A stretch of DNA of 64,000 nt. Source: Bacillus sp. NTK071 (GTDB lineage: Bacteria > Bacillota > Bacilli > Bacillales > Guptibacillaceae). Where the stretch lies: assembly GCF_017303315.1 (NCBI RefSeq), contig NZ_JAFKOI010000009.1:62001-126000 (forward strand), written 5' to 3'. A program made the position numbers and the translations under genes. Every line of letters starts with the position of its first letter. Within the stretch, counting starts at the first letter, position 1. The notes under the pieces are model-generated. The model was not told where the DNA came from, did not search any database, and worked only from the letters and a program-made list of their open reading frames with translations. Shown one piece after another: positions 1-11,399 of the stretch.

Positions 1-985
1 TTGGTATTTGAGTAGGTACGTTCTTACCGATCTCAGCTGGATCTACATCAATATGTGCAACGACTGCATTCTTAGCAAAATGAGCAAGGTTTCCAGTTAG
101 TCGATCGTCGAAACGTGCGCCGATACTAATTAACAGATCACATTCATATAAGGCCATATTTGCTGTATACGTTCCATGCATTCCTCCCATTCCAAGGAAG
201 AGCGGATGCTGTCCGGGATAGCTCCCTAAACCGAGAAGTGTGTTAACGACCGGAATCTTATGTTTCTCAGTAAATGTTAAAAGCTCTTTACCAGCATTGG
301 CATGGAGGATACCAGCACCGGCTAGAATAACTGGTTTCTTTGCCTGACCAACCGCATCTGCAAGCTTTTTAATCTGCAAGATATTCGGTGAAAACGTTGG
401 TTGATAGCCAGGTAAATGAATAGTCGAATCGTAGTCGGGTGAAATCGTTTTATTCGCTACATCCTTAGGAATATCAACAAGAACTGGTCCGGGACGTCCT
501 GTTGTCGCAATGTGAAACGCTTCTTTAATAATTCTAGGGAGGTCTTGAACGTCCCTAACTTGATAATTATGCTTTGTAATTGGTGCCGTTATCCCCATGA
601 TATCTGCTTCCTGAAAAGCATCTGTTCCAATGACAGTACTTGCAACCTGCCCTGTGAAAATAACGAGGGGCAACGAATCCATCATGGCATCTGTGATACC
701 CGTTACAAGATTAGTAGCTCCTGGTCCTGATGTTGCAATGACAACACCAGGCTTTCCACTAACCCTTGCATATCCTTCAGCTGCATGGATCGAACCCTGT
801 TCATGTTTTGAGAGAATGTGCTTAATTGGTGATCGATACAACGCATCATAGATTGGAAGAACTGCTCCTCCCGGATATCCGAATAGCACTTCAACATTTT
901 CTTTTTTTAACGAATGAATTAATACTTCTGCCCCGGTCATTTCCGCTGTTACTGCTTCGGCTTCTGGTTTCGCCTTCGCCCGCAT
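1..985 (-). CDS. ilvB: Acetolactate synthase large subunit, N-terminal part (runs off left edge)
   Basis: Thiamine-diphosphate enzyme making acetolactate and acetohydroxybutyrate for branched-chain amino acids. The visible 328 codons hold the TPP-binding domain ([15 protein letters not shown] near residue 25, then the [15 protein letters not shown] segment carrying the conserved Glu) and most of the central domain ([10 protein letters not shown]). The C-terminal third lies outside the window. I chose the ATG at 985 because GGAGGG lies 7 nt upstream; the in-frame ATG at 991 is too close to that site. It is preceded by a T-box leader and by ilvE on the same strand. A catabolic AlsS is unlikely because of the T-box and ilvE context. 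Confidence 0.95.
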   Translation of the reverse strand, partial: MRAKAKPEAEAVTAEMTGAEVLIHSLKKENVEVLFGYPGGAVLPIYDALYRSPIKHILSKHEQGSIHAAEGYARVSGKPGVVIATSGPGATNLVTGITDAMMDSLPLVIFTGQVASTVIGTDAFQEADIMGITAPITKHNYQVRDVQDLPRIIKEAFHIATTGRPGPVLVDIPKDVANKTISPDYDSTIHLPGYQPTFSPNILQIKKLADAVGQAKKPVILAGAGILHANAGKELLTFTEKHKIPVVNTLLGLGSYPGQHPLFLGMGGMHGTYTANMALYECDLLISIGARFDDRLTGNLAHFAKNAVVAHIDVDPAEIGKNVPTQIP

Positions 986-1051
986 ACTCATACCCTCCAA
1001 TGCTTTATTGTCTTGCATTATCTTTGATTAGTAGAAGAAACGTATAATTAT

Positions 1052-1330
1052 AAAAAAGCCTTCTCATCCCTACGCCGCATCTTACGGTCCATAGGGGTGA
1101 AAAGACTTCACGGTACCACCCTATTTTGCGACCTATTAAACTAGTCGCCTCATGAACAGCATATGCTGCTCGCTTTGATAACAAGTGTCCAAGAACACTT
1201 GGTTGATCCTATCTTACTTGTTTCAGATCAACACTCGGAGGGGATGTCGATTCAGGGGGTAATACCGGCTTCCACCACTACCGGCTCTCTGGTTACTACC
1301 AAATCCTGATTCTTTTGCCTCGTCATCGAT
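1052..1330 (-). promoter_or_regulatory. T-box leader of ilvB
   Basis: On the minus strand this holds a stem I with AGAGAG and GGTGGAAG motifs, a likely specifier ATC (isoleucine) just after CTGA, and the conserved T-box AGGGTGGTACCG at about 1111-1122. A terminator follows: arms 1092-1107 and 1057-1072 pair over 16 positions and precede a T run at 1052-1057. Uncharged tRNA would stabilise the antiterminator and allow ilvB transcription. It lies between ilvE and ilvB. The specifier assignment is less sure than the T-box itself; an overlapping CTC (Leu) also exists nearby. Confidence 0.93.
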
Positions 1331-1355
1331 TTTAAATATTTATTTGTAGACTTTC

Positions 1356-2261
1356 TTATCCTGCTTGCACATCACGTTTAGATGGGTAAACGCTAACGCC
1401 ATCTACAGTGACAATGTTTCGAAATGCTCCAAGAAGATCATTAGTTGTTTTACCAGGTTTTCCTTCGCCGATTACACGACCATCTACTTTCACAACCGCA
1501 ATGACTTCCGCAGCTGTTCCAGTTAGAAACACTTCATCCGCAACATAAACATCATGTCTAGTAAATGTCTCTTCTCTCATGTCATAGCCTTTCTTACTTG
1601 CGAGCTCCATGATGGCATTTCTCGTAATGCCTTCAAGTGCCCCAACGTATCCAGGTGGTGTTTTGATTACGTTGCCTTTCACAATAAAGATGTTATCTGC
1701 CGATCCTTCAGCAACATATCCTTGATCATTTAACATCAAAGCTTCGCTAACACCAGCAAGGTTGGCTTCGATCTTAACTAGAATGTTATTGAGGTAGTTC
1801 AATGATTTAACCTTAGGACTAAGTACATCCGATCGGTTTCTCCTACTCGCTACCGTTACAATATCAATCCCTGATTCATATAGATGCTTAGGGAACAAGG
1901 CCAGTGATTCTGCAATAACAATCACTTGAGGTTCCTTACATGTAAATGGATCAAGACCAAGATTACCAACACCACGTGACACTACGATACGAACATACGC
2001 ATCTTGAAGTTTGTTCTTCTTCAATGTTTCAACAATAATGTTAGTCATTTCCTCCTTGGTCTGTCTGATTTTAAGCATAATCGAATGAGCTGAATCATAA
2101 AGCCGGTCTAAATGGTGCTCAAGTCTGAAGACGTTGCCGTCGTACATTCTAATTCCTTCGAACACCCCATCGCCATAGAGGAAGCCATGATCGTATACCG
2201 ATACTTTGGCGTCTTCTTTTTTCACAAATTCGTTATTAAGGTAGATCCACTGTTCACTCAC
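1356..2261 (-). CDS. ilvE: Branched-chain amino acid aminotransferase
   Basis: PLP fold-type IV transaminase that converts branched-chain keto acids to Ile, Leu and Val. Seen: YGDGVFEGIRMY near residue 30, the PLP-lysine segment SPKVKSLNYLNN, and the cofactor-binding stretch EGSADNIFIVK. The 301-aa length fits the IlvE type (about 300). The GTG at 2261 is preferred because AAAGGAG sits 8 nt upstream; the earlier GTG at 2270 overlaps that site. It is followed by the T-box and ilvB, so the upstream aminotransferase is not itself behind the T-box. Confidence 0.94.
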   Translation of the reverse strand: MSEQWIYLNNEFVKKEDAKVSVYDHGFLYGDGVFEGIRMYDGNVFRLEHHLDRLYDSAHSIMLKIRQTKEEMTNIIVETLKKNKLQDAYVRIVVSRGVGNLGLDPFTCKEPQVIVIAESLALFPKHLYESGIDIVTVASRRNRSDVLSPKVKSLNYLNNILVKIEANLAGVSEALMLNDQGYVAEGSADNIFIVKGNVIKTPPGYVGALEGITRNAIMELASKKGYDMREETFTRHDVYVADEVFLTGTAAEVIAVVKVDGRVIGEGKPGKTTNDLLGAFRNIVTVDGVSVYPSKRDVQAG

Positions 2262-2393
2262 CTTGTTCACTCCTTTCTGTTTATTAGATAGACGCAGTAA
2301 AGCGTCAGGATGTTATTTTAGGACCATTTTTTAAAGTTCGGTCCCTCGTTTGTTTTGTGTGAGTTGTTTGAATACTTTGTTTAATTGAGGATT

Positions 2394-2422
2394 ATATTAC
2401 GCCGGTTTGAAGTATAGGTCAA
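2394..2422 (-). promoter_or_regulatory. SigA promoter of ilvE
   Basis: Minus-strand TTGACC (2417-2422), a 17-bp spacer and TAATAT (2394-2399), about 130 bp upstream of the ilvE start. Confidence 0.75.
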
Positions 2423-2468
2423 CACCCCTTTTGAAAGTTTTTAGATAATTTAGATATATCAGTCTTTT

Positions 2469-2482
2469 TGGAACCGCTTACA
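2469..2482 (-). promoter_or_regulatory. Catabolite-responsive (cre) site, proximal
   Basis: Minus-strand TGTAAGCGGTTCCA fits the CcpA consensus TGWAARCGNTNNCA. It lies about 90 bp upstream of the predicted ilvE start point, a position compatible with activation. CcpA activates the ilv-leu operon in B. subtilis from an upstream cre (family knowledge). Confidence 0.6.
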
Positions 2483-2534
2483 TTGTTGTCACGCGTGAGA
2501 TTTCATTCCATAAAATTTTTTATTGTAAATTTTA

Positions 2535-2548
2535 ATAAAGCGCTTACA
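2535..2548 (-). promoter_or_regulatory. Catabolite-responsive (cre) site, distal
   Basis: Minus-strand TGTAAGCGCTTTAT contains the palindromic AAGCGCTT core of strong cre sites. It sits 66 bp further upstream of the proximal site and close to the hom terminator. Confidence 0.55.
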
Positions 2549-2560
2549 CTATTGGAAATG

Positions 2561-2587
2561 AAAAAACCCCTCTAACATCTGAGGGGT
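2561..2587 (-). terminator. Terminator after hom
   Basis: CCCCTC / GAGGGG stem (2567-2572 and 2581-2586), 8-nt loop, followed on the minus strand by six T residues. Confidence 0.85.
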
Positions 2588-2595
2588 ATGAATAC

Positions 2596-3801
2596 TTATA
2601 CAAGAGCCAGATTAGATATGTCACTCTTCTCAATCGGCCCTTTGATTGGATATAGCTTTATGAAAGGTTTTTGCTCGAGATAAGATTCAATATCGCTTCT
2701 TTTACCGCTAGCATAGTATGCATCTTTTTCTGATAAAGGGAGAAGTTCAATCATTAACCCTTCTGGAATATCACCTAACAACAACCAATCATCAACTTCA
2801 GATTTATTTTCCTGTGATCGAGAATAAAAGACACCTTCCGAACTGTTTCGATAGAGACTAAGTAAATCCTCAATCATAGCGCTAGCTGTTGGATAGGCAC
2901 CAGCACCAGGTCCGTTTAACGTAATACTTCCTGCTAGGTTACCAGATACCTGGAGTGCATTGTTTACACCCGTTATGTGGAAAAATGGATGGGAAGAAGT
3001 GACTGCGACTGGCTCCACTGAAATAACCGGTCCATCAACAGTTGAAGTGAGCGAAGCGATATGCTTGATTCGGAAGCCAAGCGCTTCCGCCTTCTTGATA
3101 TCGGCAGACGTCACTTCGTTAATTCCTTTTCTAATAATTCTCTCCCATTCAGGCTGCTCGCCATAGACAATATCAGAGAGAATGAGAATTTTATAAAAAG
3201 CATCCCATCCTTCAATGTCATTCGTAGGATCAGCTTCCGCATAGCCTTTTTCTTTAGCTTCATTAAGCGCTTGTTTAAATGAAATTCCTTCCCGTTGAAG
3301 TTCGCTAAGAATGAAATTCGAGGTTCCGTTTAAGATTCCATTGATTTCTTGGATTTGATTGCTCTTCAATCCTTCTCTTAATGTGCTTAGTATCGGAATA
3401 GAAGCTGCCACCGCTGCTTCATACCTTAAGCCTACTTTGTGTTTGGTCGCAAGGCTCCTTAGCTCTTTCCCTTTATGTGCTAACAACTCTTTATTTGCCG
3501 TTACAACATGGCAACCTTTTTCGATAAATTTAGCTAAATACGTTCGAGCAGGTTCTACACCAATTATCGCTTCAAAGACAACATCAAGCTGAGGTAGACT
3601 CAGTAGATCCTCGACATTCGTAGTTAACATGAGCTTGTTGTCTACTTCTCTTTCTAGATCTCCGTCTTTAATTAATATGGCATCTATTGAAACCTTCTTA
3701 TCAAGCAGGCTTTCTAACTGCTCGCGCTGTTCTTCGATGCTCTCGTATATCCCTTTACCGACTGTGCCGAAACCAATCAGTGCTACATGAAGTGTTTCCA
3801 C
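2596..3801 (-). CDS. hom: Homoserine dehydrogenase
   Basis: Reduces aspartate semialdehyde to homoserine, the acceptor for MetX. The NAD(P) motif GFGTVGKG is near residue 10, followed by TANKELLAHKG, GILNGTSNFIL and EADPTNDIEGWDA typical of the catalytic domain, and GPGAGAYPTASAMIEDLL closing it. The last 70 residues are divergent and I cannot make out a clear ACT domain. GTG at 3801 is favoured because GGAGGTGA lies 5 nt upstream; the ATG at 3816 overlaps the previous stop and has no site. It is last in the methionine/sulfur operon, so probably a pathway-dedicated copy. Confidence 0.92.
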   Translation of the reverse strand: METLHVALIGFGTVGKGIYESIEEQREQLESLLDKKVSIDAILIKDGDLEREVDNKLMLTTNVEDLLSLPQLDVVFEAIIGVEPARTYLAKFIEKGCHVVTANKELLAHKGKELRSLATKHKVGLRYEAAVAASIPILSTLREGLKSNQIQEINGILNGTSNFILSELQREGISFKQALNEAKEKGYAEADPTNDIEGWDAFYKILILSDIVYGEQPEWERIIRKGINEVTSADIKKAEALGFRIKHIASLTSTVDGPVISVEPVAVTSSHPFFHITGVNNALQVSGNLAGSITLNGPGAGAYPTASAMIEDLLSLYRNSSEGVFYSRSQENKSEVDDWLLLGDIPEGLMIELLPLSEKDAYYASGKRSDIESYLEQKPFIKLYPIKGPIEKSDISNLALV

Positions 3802-3815
3802 TGACTTCACCTCCA

Positions 3816-5471
3816 TTATTGAATTGATCTTTCTTTCAGTACTCTTCGTAAAATTTTACCGCTGATTTTTGTTTTCGGAAGCTCATCAAGTACTTCTATT
3901 TCTCTAGGTGCAGCATGTGCAGCGAGGTTCTTTCTTACGTGCAGCCGAATATCTTGGATAAGTTCATCCGTTTGTTCGTAACCCGTTCGTAACGTGATAT
4001 AAGCTTTGACAATTTCGCCCCTTAATTGATCCGGTTTACCCACAACGCCTGCCTCAGCTACTGCAGGATGGGTAATGAGCGCACTTTCGACTTCAAATGG
4101 TCCAATTCGCTCGCCAGAAGAATTAATCATATCGTCGTCACGACCTTGGAAGAAGATATATCCTTCCTCATCTTGATAAGCAAGATCTCCTGAGACATAC
4201 CATCCTTCATATGGAAAATAACTTTCGAATTTGTCGGGATTGTTCCAGACGGTTTTCATTAACCCTGGCCATGGTGCTTCAATTGCAAGCTGACCCGTCT
4301 GTCCTATCGGCAATTTGTTTCCGGCTTCATCAAGTATCCCGACCTTTACACCTGGAAAGGGTCGCCCCATTGAACCAAGCTTAATGACTTCACCTGGAAA
4401 GTTAACAATCAGATGCCCTCCCGTTTCTGTCATCCACCACGTGTCGTGAATTCGCTTTCCCCATACTCTGGATGCCCATTCAATCACTTCTGGATTCAAT
4501 GGCTCGCCTACACTTAAAATGTGTCGTAACGAATTCAGGTTATAGTTTTGTACTCTATCTTCATTTGCCATTAACATCCGAAATGCAGTAGGTGCACTAT
4601 ACCAAACTGTGACATTCAATTGATCGATCAGGCTATACCATTGATCTGCATCAAATCGTCCTCCAGATATAACAATCGTTGCACGGTTTAACCATGGAGC
4701 AAAAAGTCCATACACACTCCCTGTCACCCAACCTGGATGAGAAGTACACCAGTATACGTCCGATTCCTTAAGATCAAGAACCCAATGTCCAGTCTGATAA
4801 TGATGAACAATAGAGCGGTGAACGTGTAACACACCTTTAGGCTTACCTGTTGAACCGCTCGTATAATGAAGAATTAAACCATTTTCTGGATCAACCCATT
4901 CAACTGGAGTAGTTTCATTCCCAACTTCTGTGTTCTCCACTTCCTTTGCTGTAAGAATAAGTCTAAGCGAAGGAATATCTTTCACTGGGACACGTTTCTT
5001 TAGCTCCTCATCTGTAAGTAAAACGGTTCCTCCACAGTCGTTAATACGGTCTTTCACTGCTTCTTCCATAAATGCTTCAAATAGTGGAGCGGCAATAGCA
5101 CCGACTTTAATAACAGCAAGAATGGCGATGTAGCATTCAGGATTTTTGGATAGAAAGATGAAAACTCTTTCTCCTTTTTCTACTCCATGCTTTTTTAATA
5201 CAGCTGCATAATGATCTGTTCTTGCTTTTACATCATTAAAAGTAATTGATTGTTTCGTGTCTCCATTAACATAATGTAATGCTGTTTTATTTCCATAACC
5301 GTTTTCCACATGACGATCAATGCATTCGTAAGCGGCATTCATTTTCCCAGTAGAACGATTGATATAACGGTTCTCTTTATTCTGCCACTCAAATGTAGAG
5401 TAGACTTCTTCATAGCTACCTAGATTTGTTTCTAAAGCTTGTGAAGGAATTTGGTTTGTCGGTATGGTCAT
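3816..5471 (-). CDS. AMP-forming acyl/acetyl-CoA synthetase
   Basis: 551-aa member of the ANL family, closest in character to AcsA-type acetyl-CoA synthetases: acyl + ATP + CoA gives acyl-CoA, AMP and PPi. Seen: core motif TSGSTGKPKG (about 205-215), MTETGGH (about 345), YVSGDLAYQDEEGY, and the C-terminal PKTKISGKILRRVLKE with the catalytic Lys that is often acetylated. AGGAGGAG lies 7 nt before the ATG. It lies 17 nt downstream of the transporter ATPase gene and directly upstream of hom. Inference: it may re-activate the acetate released by the MetY reaction to supply MetX. The exact acyl substrate is unproven. Confidence 0.88.
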   Translation of the reverse strand: MTIPTNQIPSQALETNLGSYEEVYSTFEWQNKENRYINRSTGKMNAAYECIDRHVENGYGNKTALHYVNGDTKQSITFNDVKARTDHYAAVLKKHGVEKGERVFIFLSKNPECYIAILAVIKVGAIAAPLFEAFMEEAVKDRINDCGGTVLLTDEELKKRVPVKDIPSLRLILTAKEVENTEVGNETTPVEWVDPENGLILHYTSGSTGKPKGVLHVHRSIVHHYQTGHWVLDLKESDVYWCTSHPGWVTGSVYGLFAPWLNRATIVISGGRFDADQWYSLIDQLNVTVWYSAPTAFRMLMANEDRVQNYNLNSLRHILSVGEPLNPEVIEWASRVWGKRIHDTWWMTETGGHLIVNFPGEVIKLGSMGRPFPGVKVGILDEAGNKLPIGQTGQLAIEAPWPGLMKTVWNNPDKFESYFPYEGWYVSGDLAYQDEEGYIFFQGRDDDMINSSGERIGPFEVESALITHPAVAEAGVVGKPDQLRGEIVKAYITLRTGYEQTDELIQDIRLHVRKNLAAHAAPREIEVLDELPKTKISGKILRRVLKERSIQ

Positions 5472-5488
5472 ATGCTGACTCCTCCTGG

Positions 5489-6223
5489 CTAGTTTACAGG
5501 TGTAGTTAATTCTAACCTATTTAAAATATGTTCCTTATACGCGGCTAGCTTTGCGCTCCCGCGAGATCGAGGTCGTGGTTCATCAATAAATAGTTCTTCA
5601 TCTATTGTTCCAGGCTGCCCTTTAAGGATAATGAGTCGGTCACATAAATAGAGCGCCTCTTCAACATCATGGGTTACGAGTAGAATCGTAGTTTCGTATG
5701 CTTCCCAGATCTCTAATAATAAATCCTGTAGTTTCATCTTCGTAAAAGCATCAAGTGCACTAAATGGTTCATCGAGCAATAAGTATTCAGGGGAAGTGAC
5801 AAGAGCGCGTGCAATCGCAACGCGCTGTGCCATGCCACCTGAAAGTTGTTTAGGGTAGTCACCTTCGTTTCCTTTAAGGCCAACAAGATCCAGGTACCTA
5901 GCTGCTTTCTCTTGCTTATCTTTTTTTCCATTTTTCAAGCCAAATGAGACATTATCTATGACCGATAACCACGGCATCAGTCTTGGCTGTTGAAAAATAA
6001 ACCCTAGTCGTTCATCGACATGTTTGCAAACATGACCATCGAGGAGTACATCTCCACTATAGGACGTATCTAACCCTGATACCGCTCGTAGCAGCGTGCT
6101 TTTTCCACATCCGCTTGTTCCTAGAATGCCGATAATTTCTCCGCGCTCTGTACGAAATGAGATATTTTCAATCGCTTTTCTATTCTCGAATTCTTTACTG
6201 ACGTTCCGAACTTGTAGACTCAT
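5489..6223 (-). CDS. ABC transporter ATP-binding protein, sulfonate/nitrate type
   Basis: Cytoplasmic ATPase of the SsuB/TauB/NrtD group. Walker A GTSGCGKST (about 35-43), Q-loop FIFQQPRLMPW, signature LSGGMAQRVAIARAL, Walker B LLLDEPFSALD and switch His in LVTHD are all intact. GAGGAGGA precedes the ATG by 7 nt. The permease and binding-protein genes lie just upstream (12 and 9 nt gaps between successive genes). The SAM-riboswitch context suggests uptake of an organosulfur compound; no monooxygenase (SsuD/TauD) is in the window. Confidence 0.92.
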   Translation of the reverse strand: MSLQVRNVSKEFENRKAIENISFRTERGEIIGILGTSGCGKSTLLRAVSGLDTSYSGDVLLDGHVCKHVDERLGFIFQQPRLMPWLSVIDNVSFGLKNGKKDKQEKAARYLDLVGLKGNEGDYPKQLSGGMAQRVAIARALVTSPEYLLLDEPFSALDAFTKMKLQDLLLEIWEAYETTILLVTHDVEEALYLCDRLIILKGQPGTIDEELFIDEPRPRSRGSAKLAAYKEHILNRLELTTPVN

Positions 6224-6235
6224 CTTAAATCCTCC

Positions 6236-7069
6236 TCACAGTTGTTCCATCCGATCCTGCCAATGGAGTGACTTACTTTCAACCTTCTTTAATACAGCAT
6301 CAGTCAGCTTACCAAGGACCGCAAACAGGACAATGCTTGCAATAATAAGTTCAGGAGAGTAGGTGTTCTGTCCAAGAACAAGCAAGTAACCAAGTCCCTG
6401 ACTCGCTCCCATCAATTCAGCAGCTACTACAAACATCCAACCAAGTCCAAGTCCACTTCTGAGTCCTACTAGAAAAGAAGGAAGTGATGCAGGAAGAATA
6501 ATTCTTTTAACGAGTTGAAAGCTGCTTAATCCATACATTTTTCCTACTTCAATTAATTGACGATCGACATTCAAGATCCCGCTCACAACATTTAAATAAA
6601 CTGGGAAGAAAACACCAACTGCAATTAACGTAACTTTCGATGCCTCGGCAATACCCATCCATAAGATAAAAAGGGGAACCCAGGCAAGAGATGGAATGGA
6701 GCGAAACGCCTGAATAATCGGATCAAAAAACTGCTCCGCCTTTCGATAAAAGCCAACAAATGAACCTAGTATTAATGCCGCAAAAGACCCTAAGAGAAAC
6801 CCAAGAAAAATACGATAAAGTGTAATCCCGATATGCCCCCACAGTGACCCATCAGCCCCCAACTCTATGATGGTGTTTACGATTACTGTTGGAGCTGGCA
6901 ATAAGTATGTTGGGAGAACGTTTAATCGACTTAGTCCTTCCCAGATTACAAGCAATAAAATTGGAAGGGTACTGCCGATAATGGCAGGGTGTACTGTTAG
7001 TTTCTTTTTGTTCGGAACCGTCTTAATACGCCTAAGCGGTAATGCTTCTGAATGTCCTTGTCTCGCCAT
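6236..7069 (-). CDS. ABC transporter permease, sulfonate/nitrate type
   Basis: 277-aa inner-membrane permease of the SsuC/TauC family, with about six hydrophobic segments beginning near residue 30 (STLPILLLVIWEGLS). The cytoplasmic EAA-like loop is at KMYGLSSFQLVKRIILPASL, the docking site for the ATPase. The ATG at 7069 is chosen because AAAGGAG is 8 nt upstream; the GTG at 7075 is too close. It is part of the three-gene transporter 5489-8086. Confidence 0.92.
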   Translation of the reverse strand: MARQGHSEALPLRRIKTVPNKKKLTVHPAIIGSTLPILLLVIWEGLSRLNVLPTYLLPAPTVIVNTIIELGADGSLWGHIGITLYRIFLGFLLGSFAALILGSFVGFYRKAEQFFDPIIQAFRSIPSLAWVPLFILWMGIAEASKVTLIAVGVFFPVYLNVVSGILNVDRQLIEVGKMYGLSSFQLVKRIILPASLPSFLVGLRSGLGLGWMFVVAAELMGASQGLGYLLVLGQNTYSPELIIASIVLFAVLGKLTDAVLKKVESKSLHWQDRMEQL

Positions 7070-7084
7070 ATCCACAGCTCCTTT

Positions 7085-8086
7085 CTATTTCGTAATGACT
7101 TCTTCTGCGAAGGTTTGATCAATTAACTCATTCGTTAATTCTTTTACATCTGCTTTTGCATCAATAATCTCGCTTTCTTGAAGAACGTTACCTGCTGCTA
7201 TAATTGCCTCTCTCTGCTCTTCTCCTGGTACTGGGTTTGAGAAATCATTGCATTCTAACTGCTTCTTGGCTACATCAACCTGGATATCAGCTTCCTCTGC
7301 TAGAAGCTCAGCCGCTTCTTTAGGGTGATCAAGGATCCACTGTCTAGCTTTCTCGTAGGCTTTAATGACACGCTTTACATGTTCAGGGTACTTTTCAGCA
7401 AACTCAGTGCGCGTATTCAAGAACCCATATGTGTTCAAATCTGCATTACGATAGAAGAGCTTTGCACCTGTCTCAAGTTCGACCCTTGCCATGTGTGGAT
7501 CAAGGCCAGCCCATGCGTCAACTTGACCGGTGCTTAGTGCCGAAGCGCCATCTCCGTGCTGGAGGTTAACAAGTTCAATGTCATCCTGAGATAATCCCAC
7601 TTCATTTAAGGAGCGTAGCAAGAAAATATATGGATCTGTCCCAAGTGTTGCAGCTACTTTCTTACCTTTTAAATCTTCTACACTACTAATGTCAGAATCT
7701 TTATTTGTGACGAGTGCTGTCCACTCAGGTTTTGAATATATATAAACGTTTTTAATAGGTGCTCCTTTAGCTTTTGCCATTAATGCAGCAGCACCTGCCG
7801 TTGAGCCAAAGTCAACACTGTTACTCGTTAGAAATTCTAATGCCTTGTTGCTTCCCTGACTGAGTACATAATCGATTTTAATATTGTCATCTTTAAATTC
7901 TTCTTCTAGAAAGCCAAACTTTTTCACAACTAAGCTAGTTGGTGAGTAGTAAGCATAGTCAACTCGAATTTCTTCTGGTCCAGACGAGTTAGCTTCTGAT
8001 GATGAACACCCTGCACTAATGAGAACGATAACGGCAAGCACGATGAAACTTAAACTTCTAAAATCAATCCATGGAATTTTTGTCAT
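7085..8086 (-). CDS. ABC transporter substrate-binding lipoprotein, aliphatic sulfonate type
   Basis: 333-aa SsuA/NrtA-family receptor. An N-terminal signal ends in a lipobox (VLISAGC, Cys about 27), so it should be anchored outside the membrane. The body has family features such as VDYAYYSPTSLVVKKFGFLE, SNSVDFGSTAGAAALMAKA and STGQVDAWAGLDPHMA. GGAGAGGGAG precedes the ATG. It lies 22 nt after the MetY-CoA-binding gene. The ligand is not readable from sequence; a sulfonate or other organosulfur compound is inferred from the methionine operon. Confidence 0.9.
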   Translation of the reverse strand: MTKIPWIDFRSLSFIVLAVIVLISAGCSSSEANSSGPEEIRVDYAYYSPTSLVVKKFGFLEEEFKDDNIKIDYVLSQGSNKALEFLTSNSVDFGSTAGAAALMAKAKGAPIKNVYIYSKPEWTALVTNKDSDISSVEDLKGKKVAATLGTDPYIFLLRSLNEVGLSQDDIELVNLQHGDGASALSTGQVDAWAGLDPHMARVELETGAKLFYRNADLNTYGFLNTRTEFAEKYPEHVKRVIKAYEKARQWILDHPKEAAELLAEEADIQVDVAKKQLECNDFSNPVPGEEQREAIIAAGNVLQESEIIDAKADVKELTNELIDQTFAEEVITK

Positions 8087-8108
8087 AATGGTTTCTCCCT
8101 CTCCTTAT

Positions 8109-9877
<1,769 letters not shown>

Positions 9878-9908
9878 TGCTATTCCTCCAATTATTAGTT
9901 AAAAGATC

Positions 9909-10058
9909 TAAAAAATGCCCTCTTCAATAAGAAGAGGGCATTAGCCTCCCCTTATCTCTCAGAATAGTAGCTATTCTGCTGGAGTTAGCACCTTATTAAG
10001 CAATGCTTAATGGTTGCCGGGCTTCATCGGGCCAGTCCCTCTGCCTCTCTGGATAAGA
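9909..10058 (-). promoter_or_regulatory. SAM-I riboswitch (S-box), second copy
   Basis: On the minus strand it starts CTCTTATCC, followed by AGAGGCAGAGGGACTGGCCC, GATGAAGCCCGGCAACC and the closing GAGAGATAAGG, the S-box signature. A strong terminator follows (AATGCCCTCTTC / GAAGAGGGCATT, 9914-9942, then T run). High SAM should stop transcription before the MetY-CoA gene. Only 27 nt separate it from metY and no terminator lies between, so it can also gate readthrough from the metX-metY transcript. Confidence 0.97.
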
Positions 10059-10085
10059 GTGATCTATTTAGTTTGTCTATATAAA

Positions 10086-11384
10086 TTAAACGTTCGCTTC
10101 GACTCTTGCCTTTACAATAGCTTGATCAAGATCTTCAATAAGATCATCAATGTGTTCAATTCCAACAGAAAGTCGAATGAGATCATCTCGAACGCCTGAA
10201 GCTTTTAGTTCATCGGCACTTAACTGCTGGTGCGTTGTACTTGCTGGATGGATAATTAAGCTTTTAGCATCTCCTACATTCGCCACATGCGACCAGAGGT
10301 CAACTGCATTAATAATCTTCGCTCCTGTTTCTCGCCCGCCTTTTATTCCGAAAACAACGACAGCTCCAGCTCCCTTAGGGAGATATTTCTGCACAAGCTG
10401 ATTGGAAGGATGGTTCTCCTCTTCAGGATAGCTCACCCACTCTACTGCATCATGATTCTTCAGATATGAAACTATTTTGCGAGTGTTAGCCACATGTTCC
10501 TTCATGCGAACGTGAAGTGTTTCAACGCCAAGAGCGATTTGAAATGCATTAAATGGACTTAATGAAGCTCCTGTATCCCGTAACAGTTGAACGCGCGCCT
10601 TCACAATATATGCCGCTTCAGGTAGTGCTTCAGCAAACACAATGCCATGATAGGAGTGATCAGGCTCTATGAACCCTGGAAACTTGGAAGAATTCCAGTC
10701 AAATTTACCACCATCAACAATAAGACCGCCCATTGTAGAACCATTACCACCAAGCCACTTTGTTGCAGAGTGAACGACAATGTCTGCTCCATGTTCAATT
10801 GGTCTACACAAGTAAGGGGTAGCAAAGGTATTGTCTACAATTAACGGGATTCCTGCTTCATGAGCAATTTCTGCTACTTTTTCAATATCCAGCACGTGAA
10901 GTCCTGGATTTCCAATTGTCTCTGCGAAAATCGCTTTCGTATTCGATGTAATTGCATTTCTAAAGGATTCCGGATTTTTCGGATCTACAAAGTTGGTTTT
11001 GATTCCGTATTTAGGGAGCGTAGATGCAAAAAGGTTATATGTTCCTCCATAAAGCGTTGAGGCAGAAACAATTTCATCACCACTATTCGCGATGTTTAGA
11101 ATGGAAGCTGTAATGGCAGCCATGCCACTCGCAAATCCTAGAGCACCGATCCCGCCTTCAAGCTGAGCTATTCGTTCTTCAAGTGTACCGACAGTTGGGT
11201 TACCAATACGAGAATAAATGAACCCTTCTTCCTTTAATGCAAACAAGTCTGCGGCATGATCCGTATTATTGAATCGATAAGCATTGGATTGATAAATCGG
11301 CAATGCTCTTGCTCCTGTAGCGGGGTCTGCCTGTAATCCACCATGAATCCCAATCGTTTCTAAATTGTAACGTTTCTCTGCCAT
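10086..11384 (-). CDS. metY: O-acetylhomoserine sulfhydrylase (aminocarboxypropyltransferase)
   Basis: PLP enzyme making homocysteine and acetate from O-acetylhomoserine and sulfide. The 432-aa length is usual for MetY. Seen: [19 protein letters not shown] at the N-terminus, [16 protein letters not shown], the PLP Lys in HSATKWLGG, and the C-terminal [13 protein letters not shown]. The ATG follows AGGAGTGAATGGAGA. It lies 15 nt after metX in a SAM-riboswitch operon. A cystathionine-synthase role is less likely given length and motifs. Confidence 0.95.
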   Translation of the reverse strand: MAEKRYNLETIGIHGGLQADPATGARALPIYQSNAYRFNNTDHAADLFALKEEGFIYSRIGNPTVGTLEERIAQLEGGIGALGFASGMAAITASILNIANSGDEIVSASTLYGGTYNLFASTLPKYGIKTNFVDPKNPESFRNAITSNTKAIFAETIGNPGLHVLDIEKVAEIAHEAGIPLIVDNTFATPYLCRPIEHGADIVVHSATKWLGGNGSTMGGLIVDGGKFDWNSSKFPGFIEPDHSYHGIVFAEALPEAAYIVKARVQLLRDTGASLSPFNAFQIALGVETLHVRMKEHVANTRKIVSYLKNHDAVEWVSYPEEENHPSNQLVQKYLPKGAGAVVVFGIKGGRETGAKIINAVDLWSHVANVGDAKSLIIHPASTTHQQLSADELKASGVRDDLIRLSVGIEHIDDLIEDLDQAIVKARVEANV

Positions 11385-11399
11385 TCTCCATTCACTCCT

